Positions 1 through 8,474 of a DNA stretch of 64,000 nt are shown one piece after another. Under the pieces are notes generated by a model. That model made no database searches, was not told where the DNA came from, and was given only the letters and a program-made list of their open reading frames with translations. Position numbers and translations under genes: made by a program. Each line of letters begins with the position of its first letter. Position 1 is the first letter of the stretch. The stretch covers positions 104,058 through 168,057 of the forward strand of contig JAWVFQ010000015.1 of the NCBI GenBank assembly GCA_033856025.1, written 5' to 3'. Origin of the DNA: AC-38 sp033856025 (GTDB taxonomy: Bacteria > Actinomycetota > Thermoleophilia > Solirubrobacterales > Solirubrobacteraceae).

Positions 1-416
1 CCACGGGGGACACCGTGTGGAAGGGCGCCGCCACCGGCGCCTCGCGGGCGTCCTACGAGGGGCTGATCAAGATCGTCCCGGACGCGCAGGAGTCGCACAC
101 CTACCTGCAGACGCACTCGATGATGCTCTCGCCGCGGGCCAAGGTGGACGCCATCCCGTCGCTGATCGTGGAGACCGACTCCGTGTCGGCGTCGCATGGC
201 GGCACGGTGGGCGAGGTCGACGAGGGCCAGGTCTTCTACATGCAGACGCGCGGCCTGTCGCGTCACGAGGCGGTGCGGGTGATCGTCGAGGGCTACTTCG
301 AGCCGGTCGTCGTCCAGCTGGACGACCCCGGCCTGGAGCGGCTCGTCCGCGAGCGCATCGCGCGCAAGCTGGCCGCGGCCGAGGCCGACATCGAGGCCTA
401 CGCGGCCGCCAAGTAG
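1..416 (+). CDS. sufD: SufD, Fe-S cluster assembly scaffold subunit (3' part; 5' end outside window)
   Basis: The open frame runs in from the left edge (first full codon at base 3) and ends with TAG at 414-416, so only the last 137 residues are seen. They match the C-terminal beta-helix and helical tail of the SufB/SufD family: the segment around YMQTRGLSRHEA and the VRVIVEGYFEP stretch are typical. The partner SufB in this window has the parallel segment YMQSRGFSEDEA. SufD forms the SufBC2D scaffold that builds [4Fe-4S] clusters in the cytosol. Only 2 bases separate it from sufS, so sufD-sufS-sufU is one operon. The family is sure; SufD rather than a second SufB is inferred from the full sufB at 5388. 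Confidence 0.88.
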   Translation, partial: TGDTVWKGAATGASRASYEGLIKIVPDAQESHTYLQTHSMMLSPRAKVDAIPSLIVETDSVSASHGGTVGEVDEGQVFYMQTRGLSRHEAVRVIVEGYFEPVVVQLDDPGLERLVRERIARKLAAAEADIEAYAAAK

Positions 417-418
417 CC

Positions 419-1657
419 ATGGCCACGCCCGCGACGACACCCCGCCTGGACATCCGCGCGGACTTCCCCATTCTCCAGCGCGAGATCGGCGGGCGCCCGC
501 TCGTCTACCTCGACTCGGCGGCCACGTCGCAGAAGCCCGAGTCGGTCATCGCGGCGATCGACGACTACTACCGCCTCCACAACGCCAACATCCACCGCGG
601 CGTCTACACGCTGGCCCAGGAGGCGACGGACCTGTTCGAGGGCGCGCGCGAGCGGGTGGCGGCGTTCACGGGCGGCGAGACCGCGACGACCATCTTCACC
701 CGCAACGCGACCGAGGCGCTGAACCTGGTCGCCTACGCCTGGGGACGCGGCAACGTGGGCGCGGGCGACGTGGTGCTGATCACGCAGATGGAGCACCACT
801 CCAACATCGTCCCCTGGCAGCTGCTGTGCCAGGAGACGGGCGCGGAGCTGCGCTACCTCTACGTGTCCGACGGCGGGAAGCTCTCGCTGGACGAGCTCGA
901 CGCCGAGCTGGCCGGTGGGCGCGTGAAGCTGGCGTCGTTCGCCCACGTCTCCAACGTGCTGGGCACGATCAACCCGGTGGCCGAGATGACGGCGCGCGTG
1001 CGCGCGGCGGGCGCGGTGTCGGTGGTCGACGGGGCGCAGGCGGTCCCGCAGATGCCGGTGGACATCGGCGAGCTCGGCGCCGACTTCTACGCCTGGACGG
1101 GCCACAAGGCGCTGGGCCCGACCGGGATCGGCGTGCTGCACGGCCGCCGGGAGATCCTGGAGGCCATGCCGCCCTTCCTCGGCGGCGGCGACATGATCCG
1201 CACGGTCGACTGGCAGGAGTCCACCTGGAACGACCTCCCCTGGAAGTTCGAGGCCGGCACGTCGATGGTGGCCGAGGGCGTCGGCCTGGGCGCCGCCGTC
1301 GACTACCTGAGCGGCCTGGGGATGGCGAACGTGCGGGCGCACGAGCAGGCGCTGGCGGCGTACGCGCTGGAGCGGCTGGCCGACGTCGGCGGCGTGCGCG
1401 TGATCGGTCCCGCGGACGCCGCGGAGCGCGGCGGCGTCATCTCCTTCGAGCTGGAGGGGGTCCATCCCCACGACGTGGCCGAGCTGATCAACCGCGAGAA
1501 CGTGTGCGTGCGCGCGGGGCACCACTGCGCGATGCCGCTGATGCGCCGCCTGGGCGTGCCGGCGACAGCCCGCGCGTCGCTCGGTCCCTACAACGACGCG
1601 TCCGACGTGGACGCGCTGGTCGACGCGCTGGTCAAGGCGAAGCGCGTGTTCGCTTAG
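419..1657 (+). CDS. sufS: SufS-type cysteine desulfurase
   Basis: This 412-residue class II (SufS/CsdA-like) PLP enzyme takes sulfur from L-cysteine as a persulfide for Fe-S cluster assembly. The PLP lysine lies in TGHKALGP (Lys about 230) and the persulfide cysteine in AGHHCAMP (Cys about 370), both in the expected places; length is normal for the family. The frame stays open upstream through sufD, but the ATG at 419 directly after the sufD stop gives the usual SufS N-terminus (MATPATTP, then a FPIL segment). It lies between sufD and sufU with 2-base gaps, so the three are probably co-translated. SufU is its expected sulfur acceptor. Confidence 0.96.
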   Translation: MATPATTPRLDIRADFPILQREIGGRPLVYLDSAATSQKPESVIAAIDDYYRLHNANIHRGVYTLAQEATDLFEGARERVAAFTGGETATTIFTRNATEALNLVAYAWGRGNVGAGDVVLITQMEHHSNIVPWQLLCQETGAELRYLYVSDGGKLSLDELDAELAGGRVKLASFAHVSNVLGTINPVAEMTARVRAAGAVSVVDGAQAVPQMPVDIGELGADFYAWTGHKALGPTGIGVLHGRREILEAMPPFLGGGDMIRTVDWQESTWNDLPWKFEAGTSMVAEGVGLGAAVDYLSGLGMANVRAHEQALAAYALERLADVGGVRVIGPADAAERGGVISFELEGVHPHDVAELINRENVCVRAGHHCAMPLMRRLGVPATARASLGPYNDASDVDALVDALVKAKRVFA

Positions 1658-1659
1658 CC

Positions 1660-2040
1660 ATGGACGACCTCTACCGCGACTACATCCTCGACCACTACAA
1701 GGCGCCGCGGAACTTCGGCGAGCTGGAGCCGCACGACCTCGACGCGCACGACCACAACCCGCTGTGCGGCGACGAGCTCGGCGTGCACATCGTGGTCAGC
1801 GACGGGCGGATAGCCGAGCTGCGCTTCCACGGGCAGGGCTGCGCGATCTCCCAGGCCGCCGCCTCGATCGCCTCGGAGGAGTACGTGGGGATGGAGGTCG
1901 GCGACGTCGGGACGCTGGACGCCGACTGGGTGATCGACCTCCTCGGGATCCCCATCAGCGCGACGCGGCGCAAGTGCGCGCTGCTCAACCTCAAGGTCAT
2001 GCGCGGCGCCGTCACGGGCGACGCGAGCTGGCCCGAGTAG
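1660..2040 (+). CDS. sufU: SufU, zinc-dependent sulfur acceptor for SufS
   Basis: This is a 126-residue IscU-fold protein of the SufU type. In Gram-positive and actinobacterial SUF systems SufU binds zinc and accepts persulfide sulfur from SufS. Conserved ligands are visible: Cys36 in NPLCGDE with Asp38, Cys61 in GQGCAIS and Cys106 in RRKCALL. It is shorter than the roughly 145-150 residues of classic SufU; the part missing is between the second and third cysteines. The ATG at 1660 follows the sufS stop by 2 bases. The last 29 bases overlap the 3' end of the convergent DUF2142 gene. Confidence 0.94.
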   Translation: MDDLYRDYILDHYKAPRNFGELEPHDLDAHDHNPLCGDELGVHIVVSDGRIAELRFHGQGCAISQAAASIASEEYVGMEVGDVGTLDADWVIDLLGIPISATRRKCALLNLKVMRGAVTGDASWPE

Positions 2041-3481
2041 CCAGCCAGGGCGCGGCGACGAGCGTCGCCGCGGCGAGCAGAACGAGCGCGAACCACAGCG
2101 TCCAGCCGGCCGGCGGCGCCCACTCCGGCGGGTCGGGGAACGTCCGGTCCGCGCCGGGCCCGAAGGCCCAGCGCTGGGCGTTGACCACCCAGGCGGTGAC
2201 CTGGACCAGCGCGGCGGGGACGAGGCAGGCGGCGAGGAGCCCGGCCTCGCCCGACCGCCGGACCCAGTCCGGAAGCCGCTCGCGGTTGCGGTGGGCGATC
2301 TCGCCGGCCAGCAGCGCGACGATGACGAAGAGGGGCAGGACGTGGCGGCCCTGGAGCGGGATCCCCGCGTGGCGCGCGACCGCCGCGTAGAACAGGACGG
2401 GGAAGACCGCGGCGGCGCCGAGCGCGACGGCCAGGACGATCCGCTCCCGCCGCCCGCCCGCGCGCAGCGCGAGGACCACGAGGCCGGCCGCCATCAGCCC
2501 CCACACGACGTAGGCGAGCGCCGGCAGGTCGACCTGCAGCGCGCCGAACTTCCCCACCGACTGCAACAGCACGTCGTCGAGCTGGCGCCATCCGCCGCCG
2601 AGGCTGGCCCGAAGCGGCGAGAGCCCAAACTCCGCGTGCGGCCCGTACGCCCCCTCCCACACCCGATTGAGGACGACGGCGACGACGATCGCGGCGCCCA
2701 CGAAGATCCCCCGTCCCCGGCGGGCGGGACGGGTGGTGGAGAGCGCGGCCGCGGCGGCCGCGAGGACCCAGAGCGGTCCGACCGTGCGGCTCAGGGCCAG
2801 GAGGACTCCGGACGTCGCGGCGAGGATGAAGACCCAACGCGGCGGGACCTCCCCGGGTCTCGTGAGGCGCAGCAGCGCGGCGGCCAGGGCGATGGCGGCG
2901 GCGATCTCCAGGCCGCTCCCGCTCAGGCTCGCGCCGGCGAACACGACCATCGGCGTGACCGCGACGACCAGCCCGAGCAGGGACGTCGCCCCGCCCCACA
3001 GGGCCAGCGCGGCGCCGGCGATCAGGGCTCCCCAGGCCAGCGCCAGGATCAGACGGCCGAGCCGGTCCGCCTCCCCCGCGTCGCCGCCCAACCGCACGAC
3101 GGCGGCGGGCAGGAGGTAGGGCGCGGGCTGATAGGTCCCCACCGGGGTGACCTCGCGCCCGCCGGCTCCCACCGGCCCGTCCGGCTGGCACGCCGCCGAG
3201 ACCGGGCGCAGGACGGGGCAGTCCCAGCCCGCCGGCGACAGTCCGCGGGGAACGTGCGCCCAGCGCCCGAGCTGGCGGATCCACGCGCGGGTGTCGGGCG
3301 TCTGCGTGGCGTCGTCGTAGGGCGCCCGGTCGCCGACCAGATGGCCGCTCGACACGCCCAGCGCGCGGAGGTAGTGCGCCTTCTCGTCGGGCGCCGTGAA
3401 CGGCGCGCTCGACATCGCCCAGGTCAGCGCGAGCGCGAGGTACGCGCCGGCCAACGCCAGCGGTAGCGCGCGCCGTCCCAT
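2012..3481 (-). CDS. DUF2142-like polytopic membrane protein
   Basis: The 489-residue product has about ten hydrophobic segments. Its N-terminal hydrophobic helix is followed by SAPFTAPDEKAHYLRA, which resembles the PPDE-AHY signature of DUF2142 proteins. These actinobacterial membrane proteins resemble GT-C glycosyltransferases (acidic pair in the first outer loop) and are often found with cell-surface glycan genes. Role here is unknown. A TAGCCT box lies 9 nt upstream of the ATG. The 3' end overlaps convergent sufU by 29 bases, and the gene helps separate sufB from the rest of the suf genes. Confidence 0.8.
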   Translation of the reverse strand: MGRRALPLALAGAYLALALTWAMSSAPFTAPDEKAHYLRALGVSSGHLVGDRAPYDDATQTPDTRAWIRQLGRWAHVPRGLSPAGWDCPVLRPVSAACQPDGPVGAGGREVTPVGTYQPAPYLLPAAVVRLGGDAGEADRLGRLILALAWGALIAGAALALWGGATSLLGLVVAVTPMVVFAGASLSGSGLEIAAAIALAAALLRLTRPGEVPPRWVFILAATSGVLLALSRTVGPLWVLAAAAAALSTTRPARRGRGIFVGAAIVVAVVLNRVWEGAYGPHAEFGLSPLRASLGGGWRQLDDVLLQSVGKFGALQVDLPALAYVVWGLMAAGLVVLALRAGGRRERIVLAVALGAAAVFPVLFYAAVARHAGIPLQGRHVLPLFVIVALLAGEIAHRNRERLPDWVRRSGEAGLLAACLVPAALVQVTAWVVNAQRWAFGPGADRTFPDPPEWAPPAGWTLWFALVLLAAATLVAAPWLATRASSRRP

Positions 3482-3493
3482 CGGCGCGGCAGG

Positions 3494-3748
3494 CTACCGG
3501 CGGGCGTGGGCGAGAGCGGCGGCGGCCGCGTCCTCGCGGTCCGCCGCGGCGCGGTAGGCCGCGTAGGCCTCGCGGCCGCGCGCGGCGTCCCAGCCGGCGT
3601 ACGCGGCGTTGGCGTCGCGCCGGGCTCCGTCCCAGACGGCGTACAGCTCGTCGTGCAGCTCGGCGGGGGACAGCTGCCCCGGCCCCAGGACGAGCTCGCG
3701 CGTGTCCTCGATGCGCTCCAGCAGATCTTCCAGGTCTCGGCGACTCAT
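3494..3748 (-). CDS. Small hydrophilic helical protein, unknown function
   Basis: This 84-residue, mostly helical protein is rich in Ala, Arg, Asp and Glu. It contains a short repeat-like pattern of aromatic residues in its second half (AYAGWDAARGREAYAAYR). The ATG at 3748 is preceded by a GGAGCG purine run, whereas the longer frame upstream has no good start. It lies 12 bases upstream of the DUF2142 gene on the same strand, so the two may form an operon. No family is recognised and there are no cysteines or membrane segments. Confidence 0.62.
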   Translation of the reverse strand: MSRRDLEDLLERIEDTRELVLGPGQLSPAELHDELYAVWDGARRDANAAYAGWDAARGREAYAAYRAAADREDAAAAALAHARR

Positions 3749-3843
3749 GGTGTCCGCTCCTTGAACTCCGGGTGGCACGGCAAGTTGCGTATGTCCCTGT
3801 AGGACGCCGCACACGGAAATTTCCTGCCTGGGCCGGACGACTC

Positions 3844-5295
3844 TCAGAAGCGCAGGCCGCGGCGCTCGGAGGCGCTGCCCACGGCGGCGCGCACCGCCAC
3901 GCGGCCGTGGCGGAACTGGAGCCCGACGCGGTACGTGCGACAGCCGCGATAGGGGCGCGGACGCAGCGTGACGCTGCGGTTGCGCACGACCCGTCCCGTG
4001 CGCACGGTGTTGAAGATCTTCAGCGACAGGCGGGCCGCCCGCACCAGCCGCACCTCGAGCAGGGGCGCGCGGCCCGCGCGGCGCACGACCCGCAGGCGCG
4101 AGACGACGCTCCCGCGGCGCAGGACGCCCGCGCGCGAGCGCGGCAGCGCGGGCGGGGTGCAGGCGGGAGTCGTCGTCGTGGGCCCGGTGCCGTTGTAGAC
4201 GTCGGCGCCGAACGACCGCAGGCCCGCCTGGCCGGAGTAGCCGAGCGGCCCCAGCCCGAACAGCGCCTGGACGCTGCGCAGCAGGGAGTAGTGGTTGTAC
4301 GGCGTCGGGTTCACGGACCCCGGGCGCACCCAGGGAGAGAGCAGGACGCTGCCCACCTTCCCGCCGCCCGAGCCCGGGACCGGGCCGCCCGGGTTGGGCG
4401 TGTTGGGCCCGGGCTGCTGGTTGCAGCAGGCGGTCGCGTCGGGATTGCTCCCGGCCGCCTCGGCCTCGTCGAACGTGACGATGAGCAGGCCGCCCGCCCG
4501 GTAGGCCGGCGAGGCGGTGATCCGCGGGACCCAGAGCTTGAGGAAGTCGTCGGCGCTGCGCAGGCCGCCGGGCTTGCCGTCCACGCAGGGCGCGTCGTGA
4601 CCGTCGTTGCACAGGTTCGGCGTGATGAAGGAGTAGTTGGGCGTGGTGGCGACCGAGGCGAGGTCGGGCTGGAGGCGGTCCAGCGGGACGTCGTGGGCGT
4701 CGCAGCGCGCCCGGTCGTCGATGACGGAGTGGAAGTAGACGAACGGGTTGTGGCGGGCCGCGTACTGGTCGCCGCGGCGCGCGCTCTGGGTCGAGTCCAT
4801 GGCGTTCGGGGCGGGATGGCGGCACGTCTTGGGCTCCGTCGCGGAGTTGCCCATGTCCTCCATGTAGCCCTTCCACGTCAGGCCCTTGGCGTCCAGCTGG
4901 TCGGCGATCGTCTTGACGTTCGCGGGATACACGCTGCCCTGCCCGATCGCCTGGCCGTCGGCCCCGATCGTCCCCGGGAAGACGTCCGTGAAGGCCGGGG
5001 CGTCGGCCTGGGTGACCGGATTGGACGCCTGCCCGCTGACCAGGGCGATGTAGTTGCCCAAGGACAGATGGGTGGTGGCGTAGAAGTTCGGCAGCAGCTG
5101 GCCCTGGGCCCGCAGCGTCTTGGCCAGGTAGGGCGCGGGCGAGGCCGGCCCGAAGGACTCGTCGTAGTTCTTGTTCTCCAGGATGAGGACCCAGACGTGC
5201 TTGACGGGCGGCTCGCCCGCCGCCCGAACGGGGCCCGCCGCGGCCAGGCAGGCCAGGGCCACCAGCGCCCCCGCGATCCGCTTGCTCCCCCTCAT
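3844..5295 (-). CDS. Secreted phosphoesterase (phospholipase C / acid phosphatase superfamily, PF04185-like)
   Basis: The 483-residue product starts with a clear signal peptide (MRGSKRIAGALVALACLA, then A-A-G-P-V-R-A) and continues with ILENKNYDESFG, the metal-binding Glu-Asn motif at the start of PF04185 phosphoesterases. TFDEAEAAG and the LLSPWVRPG segment match later conserved blocks of this alkaline-phosphatase-fold family. It should act outside the membrane on phosphate esters; the substrate cannot be told. The C-terminal 100 residues are Arg-rich and outside the catalytic core. The frame extends upstream to 5397, but that would overlap sufB; the ATG at 5295 directly precedes the signal peptide. 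It is divergent from sufB. Confidence 0.86.
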   Translation of the reverse strand: MRGSKRIAGALVALACLAAAGPVRAAGEPPVKHVWVLILENKNYDESFGPASPAPYLAKTLRAQGQLLPNFYATTHLSLGNYIALVSGQASNPVTQADAPAFTDVFPGTIGADGQAIGQGSVYPANVKTIADQLDAKGLTWKGYMEDMGNSATEPKTCRHPAPNAMDSTQSARRGDQYAARHNPFVYFHSVIDDRARCDAHDVPLDRLQPDLASVATTPNYSFITPNLCNDGHDAPCVDGKPGGLRSADDFLKLWVPRITASPAYRAGGLLIVTFDEAEAAGSNPDATACCNQQPGPNTPNPGGPVPGSGGGKVGSVLLSPWVRPGSVNPTPYNHYSLLRSVQALFGLGPLGYSGQAGLRSFGADVYNGTGPTTTTPACTPPALPRSRAGVLRRGSVVSRLRVVRRAGRAPLLEVRLVRAARLSLKIFNTVRTGRVVRNRSVTLRPRPYRGCRTYRVGLQFRHGRVAVRAAVGSASERRGLRF

Positions 5296-5341
5296 CGACC
5301 GAGACGGTAACGGGTAGCCTGAATCCAGGACGCCGCGTCGG

Positions 5342-5384
5342 TACAATTCCGACCAGCCGACACGGATTTCTTTCGAGCAGGAGG
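5342..5384 (+). promoter_or_regulatory. Putative sufB promoter (-10) and Shine-Dalgarno
   Basis: A TACAAT hexamer at 5342-5347 fits a -10 box and would give a leader of about 34 nt. A strong AGGAGG lies at 5379-5384, 3 bases before the ATG at 5388. Unlike many genes in this window, sufB therefore looks SD-led. No clear -35 or SufR/IscR-type operator was seen. Confidence 0.45.
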
Positions 5385-5387
5385 ACC

Positions 5388-6788
5388 ATGGCCGCAACCG
5401 ACAAGACGCGCATCACCAAGCCCGCCCCGGTCGTCGAGGACGAGCAGGGCCAGCTCCGTGCCCGCAAGGGCATCTCCCGCCAGGTCGTGGAGGAGATGTC
5501 CAAGATCAAGGGCGAGCCGGATTGGATGCGCGCCAAGCGGCTGAAGTCGTTCGAGATCTTCGAGCGCAAGCCCGTCCCCACCTGGGGTGTCGACCTGTCG
5601 GGCCTGAACTTCGACGACCTCGTCCTGTACTCCCCGCCCACCGCCGGGCGCTTCAACTCGTGGGACGACGTCCCCGCGGACATGAAGAAGACCTACGAGG
5701 ACCTGGGGATCCCCCAGGCCGAGCGCGAGCACCTGGCCGGCGTCGTCGGCGTGTGGGACAACGAGCCGGTCTACGAGGGGCTCAAGGAGGAGTACGCCAA
5801 GCAGGGCATCCTCTTCTGCTCCACCGACACGGCGATCGAGCAGTACCCCGAGCTCGTCGAGCAGTACTTCATGACCAAGTGCGTCCCGCCGCAGGACAAC
5901 AAGTTCAGCGCGCTGCACGGCGCGATCTGGTCCGGAGGCTCCTTCCTCTACGTCCCCGCCGGCGTGAAGGTCGACCTCCCGCTCCAGGCCTACTTCCGCA
6001 TGGAGGGCCAGGGCGAGGGCACCTTCGAGCACACGCTGATCGTGGTCGAGGAGGGCGCCGAGGTGAACTACATCGAGGGCTGCACGGCGCAGACGTACTC
6101 CGTGAACTCGATGCACAGCGCGGTGGTGGAGATCTTCGTCAAGGAGGGCGCCAAGGCCCGCTACACGACGGTCCAGAACTGGTCCAAGGACGTCTACAAC
6201 CTCAACACCAAGCGGGCGGTCGTGGAGGCCAACGGCACGGTGGAGTGGGTCGGCGGGTCGATGGGCGCCAAGTACGTGATGCTCTACCCGGGCTCGTTCC
6301 TGATGGGCGAGGGCGCGCGGGCGGACCACCTGAACGTCGGCGTGGCCGGCGAGGGCGTCCACAAGGACACGGGCGCGAAGGTCGTCCACCTGGCGCCGAA
6401 CACGACGTCGAACATCCTGGCCAAGTCGATCTCCAAGGACGGCGGGATCATGGGCTACCGCGGACTTGTCCGGATGGGCCACAACTCGCGCGGCTCCAAG
6501 GCCCGCGTCCAGTGCGACGGCCTGATGATGGACCCGATCTCCCGGTCGGACACCTGGCCCGACATCCAGATCCAGAACCCCCACGTCACCGTGGCCCACG
6601 AGGCCGTGGTCGGCAAGATCTCCGACGAGCAGCTCTTCTACATGCAGTCGCGTGGATTCTCAGAGGACGAGGCCGCCGCGATGATCGTCAACGGCTTCAT
6701 CGAGCCGGTGACCAAGGAGCTCCCGATGGAGTACGCCGTCGAGCTGAATCGGCTGATTCAGCTCGAGATGGTCGGGTCCATCGGCTGA
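5388..6788 (+). CDS. sufB: SufB, Fe-S cluster assembly scaffold
   Basis: This 466-residue protein is full length for SufB, the core scaffold of the SufBCD complex. Typical features are the N-terminal KGISRQVVEEMSKIKGEP segment, the KCVPPQDNKFSALHGA region, the long beta-helix and the C-terminal segment RGFSEDEAAAMIVNGF. The conserved catalytic cysteine candidate is in QCDGLMM, and the NYIEGCTA cysteine is also conserved. Start choice rests on the ATG preceded by AGGAGG. In most actinobacteria sufB heads an operon with sufD, sufC, sufS and sufU; here it stands alone, 3.3 kb from sufDSU and behind unrelated genes. No sufC is seen in the window. Confidence 0.97.
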   Translation: MAATDKTRITKPAPVVEDEQGQLRARKGISRQVVEEMSKIKGEPDWMRAKRLKSFEIFERKPVPTWGVDLSGLNFDDLVLYSPPTAGRFNSWDDVPADMKKTYEDLGIPQAEREHLAGVVGVWDNEPVYEGLKEEYAKQGILFCSTDTAIEQYPELVEQYFMTKCVPPQDNKFSALHGAIWSGGSFLYVPAGVKVDLPLQAYFRMEGQGEGTFEHTLIVVEEGAEVNYIEGCTAQTYSVNSMHSAVVEIFVKEGAKARYTTVQNWSKDVYNLNTKRAVVEANGTVEWVGGSMGAKYVMLYPGSFLMGEGARADHLNVGVAGEGVHKDTGAKVVHLAPNTTSNILAKSISKDGGIMGYRGLVRMGHNSRGSKARVQCDGLMMDPISRSDTWPDIQIQNPHVTVAHEAVVGKISDEQLFYMQSRGFSEDEAAAMIVNGFIEPVTKELPMEYAVELNRLIQLEMVGSIG

Positions 6789-6819
6789 GGCCGCTGCAAA
6801 CCTTCGCCTGACGGCACAT

Positions 6820-6858
6820 CCGGGGCGGGGTCCGTGCAGAGCACTGTCCCCCGCCCGG
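6820..6858. terminator. Hairpin between convergent sufB and cupin gene
   Basis: The run CCGGGGCGGGG at 6820-6830 pairs, with one bulged G, with CCCCCGCCCGG at 6848-6858. An inner GTGC/GCAC stem lies between them. It lies between two converging genes, which fits a shared bidirectional terminator. It lacks a U-tract, as is common in GC-rich actinobacteria. Confidence 0.5.
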
Positions 6859-6919
6859 CTGCGCCCCCAGGCTTGGTTTTCGCGGCCTCAGCGCGATGGA
6901 CGACCGGGGCTAGGGACGA

Positions 6920-7333
6920 CTATTCGCCGGTCAGCCGGATCTCTTCGCTGAAGTCGGTGAGGATGTCGCCGATCTGGGACGGGTCGCCGTGGAGGCGCTC
7001 GAAGAACTCGGCGGTGCGCAGCGCGGGGCGGACCTCCCAGCGCATGCGGGTGGGGCCGTCCGCGGACATCTGGTGCGGGGTGCCGGGGGGCACGTCGATC
7101 GTCTCGCCCGCCTCGAAGCGGCGCTCAACGCCGTCGACGGTGGCGCGGATGGCGCCCTCGAGGACCTCGAAGTGCTCGGCCTGGCTCGGGTGCAGGTGCT
7201 CCGGGGGCATCCCGGCATCGCCGCTGTAGGACGCCTCCATCTCCAGGAGCTCGCCGCCGGTCTCGGCCCCCGTCCGGACGAGGCGCAGCCGGAAGCCGCC
7301 GTGGCCCTCGATCTCCTGGCCGGCGTGAGCCAT
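6920..7333 (-). CDS. Single-domain cupin protein
   Basis: The 137-residue protein is a small beta-barrel cupin. Motif 1 is PEHLHPSQAEHFEVLEG, giving a His-x-His pair plus a later His/Glu as metal ligands; motif 2 is PPGTPHQMS with the fourth ligand histidine. Cupins of this kind are metalloenzymes or small-molecule binders, and the substrate cannot be inferred. The start is well supported by TAGGCT at 7340-7345 read on this strand, exactly 6 nt from the ATG, which suggests a leaderless transcript. It is divergent from the 64-residue gene at 7368 across only 34 bases. Confidence 0.85.
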   Translation of the reverse strand: MAHAGQEIEGHGGFRLRLVRTGAETGGELLEMEASYSGDAGMPPEHLHPSQAEHFEVLEGAIRATVDGVERRFEAGETIDVPPGTPHQMSADGPTRMRWEVRPALRTAEFFERLHGDPSQIGDILTDFSEEIRLTGE

Positions 7334-7339
7334 GGCGCG

Positions 7340-7361
7340 AGCCTAGCTGCCGGAGTAGTCT
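7340..7361. promoter_or_regulatory. Back-to-back -10 boxes of divergent leaderless genes
   Basis: The 34-base gap holds TAGGCT (read leftward, 7345-7340) and TAGTCT (read rightward, 7356-7361). Each lies 6 nt from the start codon of its gene, at 7333 and 7368. Their upstream elements must overlap the opposite gene. Confidence 0.5.
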
Positions 7362-7367
7362 CGCTCC

Positions 7368-7562
7368 ATGAGCCCGATCCCTGGCGAGCCGCATGACCGC
7401 AAGGCCGATGAGCTGACCACGAAGGACGGCCGCAAGGTCAAGCTGAAGATCCCGGGCCTGGCACCGCGGCCGGAGGGCGAGAAGACCGAGGAGCGCGCGA
7501 GCGAGGAGCCGCCGCGCGAGGATCCGCGCCCGCCGGTCAACCCGAACTGGGGCATCGGGTAG
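7368..7562 (+). CDS. Small charged protein, unknown function
   Basis: This 64-residue, hydrophilic, proline-rich protein is probably disordered (many Lys, Glu and Pro; ends PPVNPNWGIG). It has no cysteines or membrane segments and no family is recognised. Support for it being real comes from a TAGTCT box exactly 6 nt upstream of the ATG, matching the leaderless pattern used elsewhere in the window, and from its position filling the gap between two confident genes. A KDGRKVKLKIPGL stretch could be a short beta hairpin. Confidence 0.6.
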   Translation: MSPIPGEPHDRKADELTTKDGRKVKLKIPGLAPRPEGEKTEERASEEPPREDPRPPVNPNWGIG

Positions 7563-7602
7563 CTTCGGGAGTCCGGCCGGCGCGGGCGGGTATACGGGCG
7601 TC

Positions 7603-8022
7603 ATGCCCACCGGGCCCCTCCCCGACGACCTCATCGAGTTCCTGGCCCAGCCCAACCCCGCGGTGATCGCCACCGTGGCGCCGGACGGGAGCCCGCACAC
7701 GGCGGCCACGTGGTACCTGCGCGAGGACGACGGGCGGGTGCTCGTGAACATGGCCGCCGACCGCAAGCGCCTGGACTACATGCGCGGGGAGCCGCGCGTG
7801 TCGATCACCGTCATGGGTCGCGGCGATGACTGGTACCACCAGGTCACGCTGCGCGGCCGCGCCGTGGAGATCAGCGACGACGACACCCTCGAGGGCATCG
7901 ATCGCCTCTCGCGCCACTACACGGGCGACCCCTACGCCCGCCCCGACCAGAAGCGCGTCAACGCGTGGATCGAGGTCGAGTCCTGGTACGGCTGGGCGAC
8001 CGGCGAGCCCTGGCGCGGCTAG
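7603..8022 (+). CDS. PPOX-class (pyridoxamine 5'-phosphate oxidase fold) F420- or FMN-binding protein
   Basis: The 139-residue split beta-barrel starts with the typical LAQPNPAVIATVAPDGSPHTAATWY block, followed by DGRVLVNMAADRKRLDYMRG. This is the cofactor-phosphate and active-site region of the actinobacterial PPOX-class F420-dependent reductase family. Such enzymes reduce small unsaturated or heterocyclic molecules; the substrate is unknown. TATACG lies 6 nt before the ATG, suggesting a leaderless mRNA. The next gene, converging with it by a 4-base overlap, is a Ddn-like protein of another F420 family, which supports an F420 role by association only. Confidence 0.82.
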   Translation: MPTGPLPDDLIEFLAQPNPAVIATVAPDGSPHTAATWYLREDDGRVLVNMAADRKRLDYMRGEPRVSITVMGRGDDWYHQVTLRGRAVEISDDDTLEGIDRLSRHYTGDPYARPDQKRVNAWIEVESWYGWATGEPWRG

Positions 8023-8474
8023 CGGCGCTCCAGGATCACCAGAGGGATCTCGCGGTCGGTGCGGCGCTGGTAGCCGGTGTAGCCGCTGTACGTCTTCACC
8101 GCCATCGGCCAGAGGCGCTTGCGCTCCTCGGGGTTCGCGACGCGGGCTTGGACCCTGCGGTGCTCGGAGCCGACCTGGATCGTCGTGTCGGGATTGGCGA
8201 CGAGGTTGTGGTACCAGGACGGATGGCGCGGGTGGCCGCCCTTGGACGCGACGATCACCACGTCGTCGCCGTCGCGGACATAGACGAGTGGGGACGTGCG
8301 GTGCTTGCCGCTCTTCGCCCCCACGTGGTCGAGGAGCAGCATCGGGGGCATGCCGAGGCCACGGTGGCCGATCAGGCCGCGCGACGCCCGGTAGGCGGCG
8401 ATGTGCAGCCGGGTGCCCACCTCGAACGCGCGCCAGAACGCCTTGCGACCGATGACCGAGTCGACGACCGACAT
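8019..8474 (-). CDS. Ddn-like deazaflavin (F420)-dependent nitroreductase family protein
   Basis: The 151-residue protein matches the F420H2-dependent Ddn family: the segment LLLDHVGAKSGKHRTSPLVYV and the later GGHPRHPSWYHNLVANP are hallmarks, the latter shaping the F420 pocket. These enzymes reduce quinones or nitro-aromatics in mycobacteria and relatives. The ATG at 8474 overlaps the upstream gene's TGA (TGATG); a GTG three bases earlier is an alternative, so translation is probably coupled to the DUF2269-like gene. It converges on the PPOX gene with a 4-base overlap. Confidence 0.86.
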   Translation of the reverse strand: MSVVDSVIGRKAFWRAFEVGTRLHIAAYRASRGLIGHRGLGMPPMLLLDHVGAKSGKHRTSPLVYVRDGDDVVIVASKGGHPRHPSWYHNLVANPDTTIQVGSEHRRVQARVANPEERKRLWPMAVKTYSGYTGYQRRTDREIPLVILERR

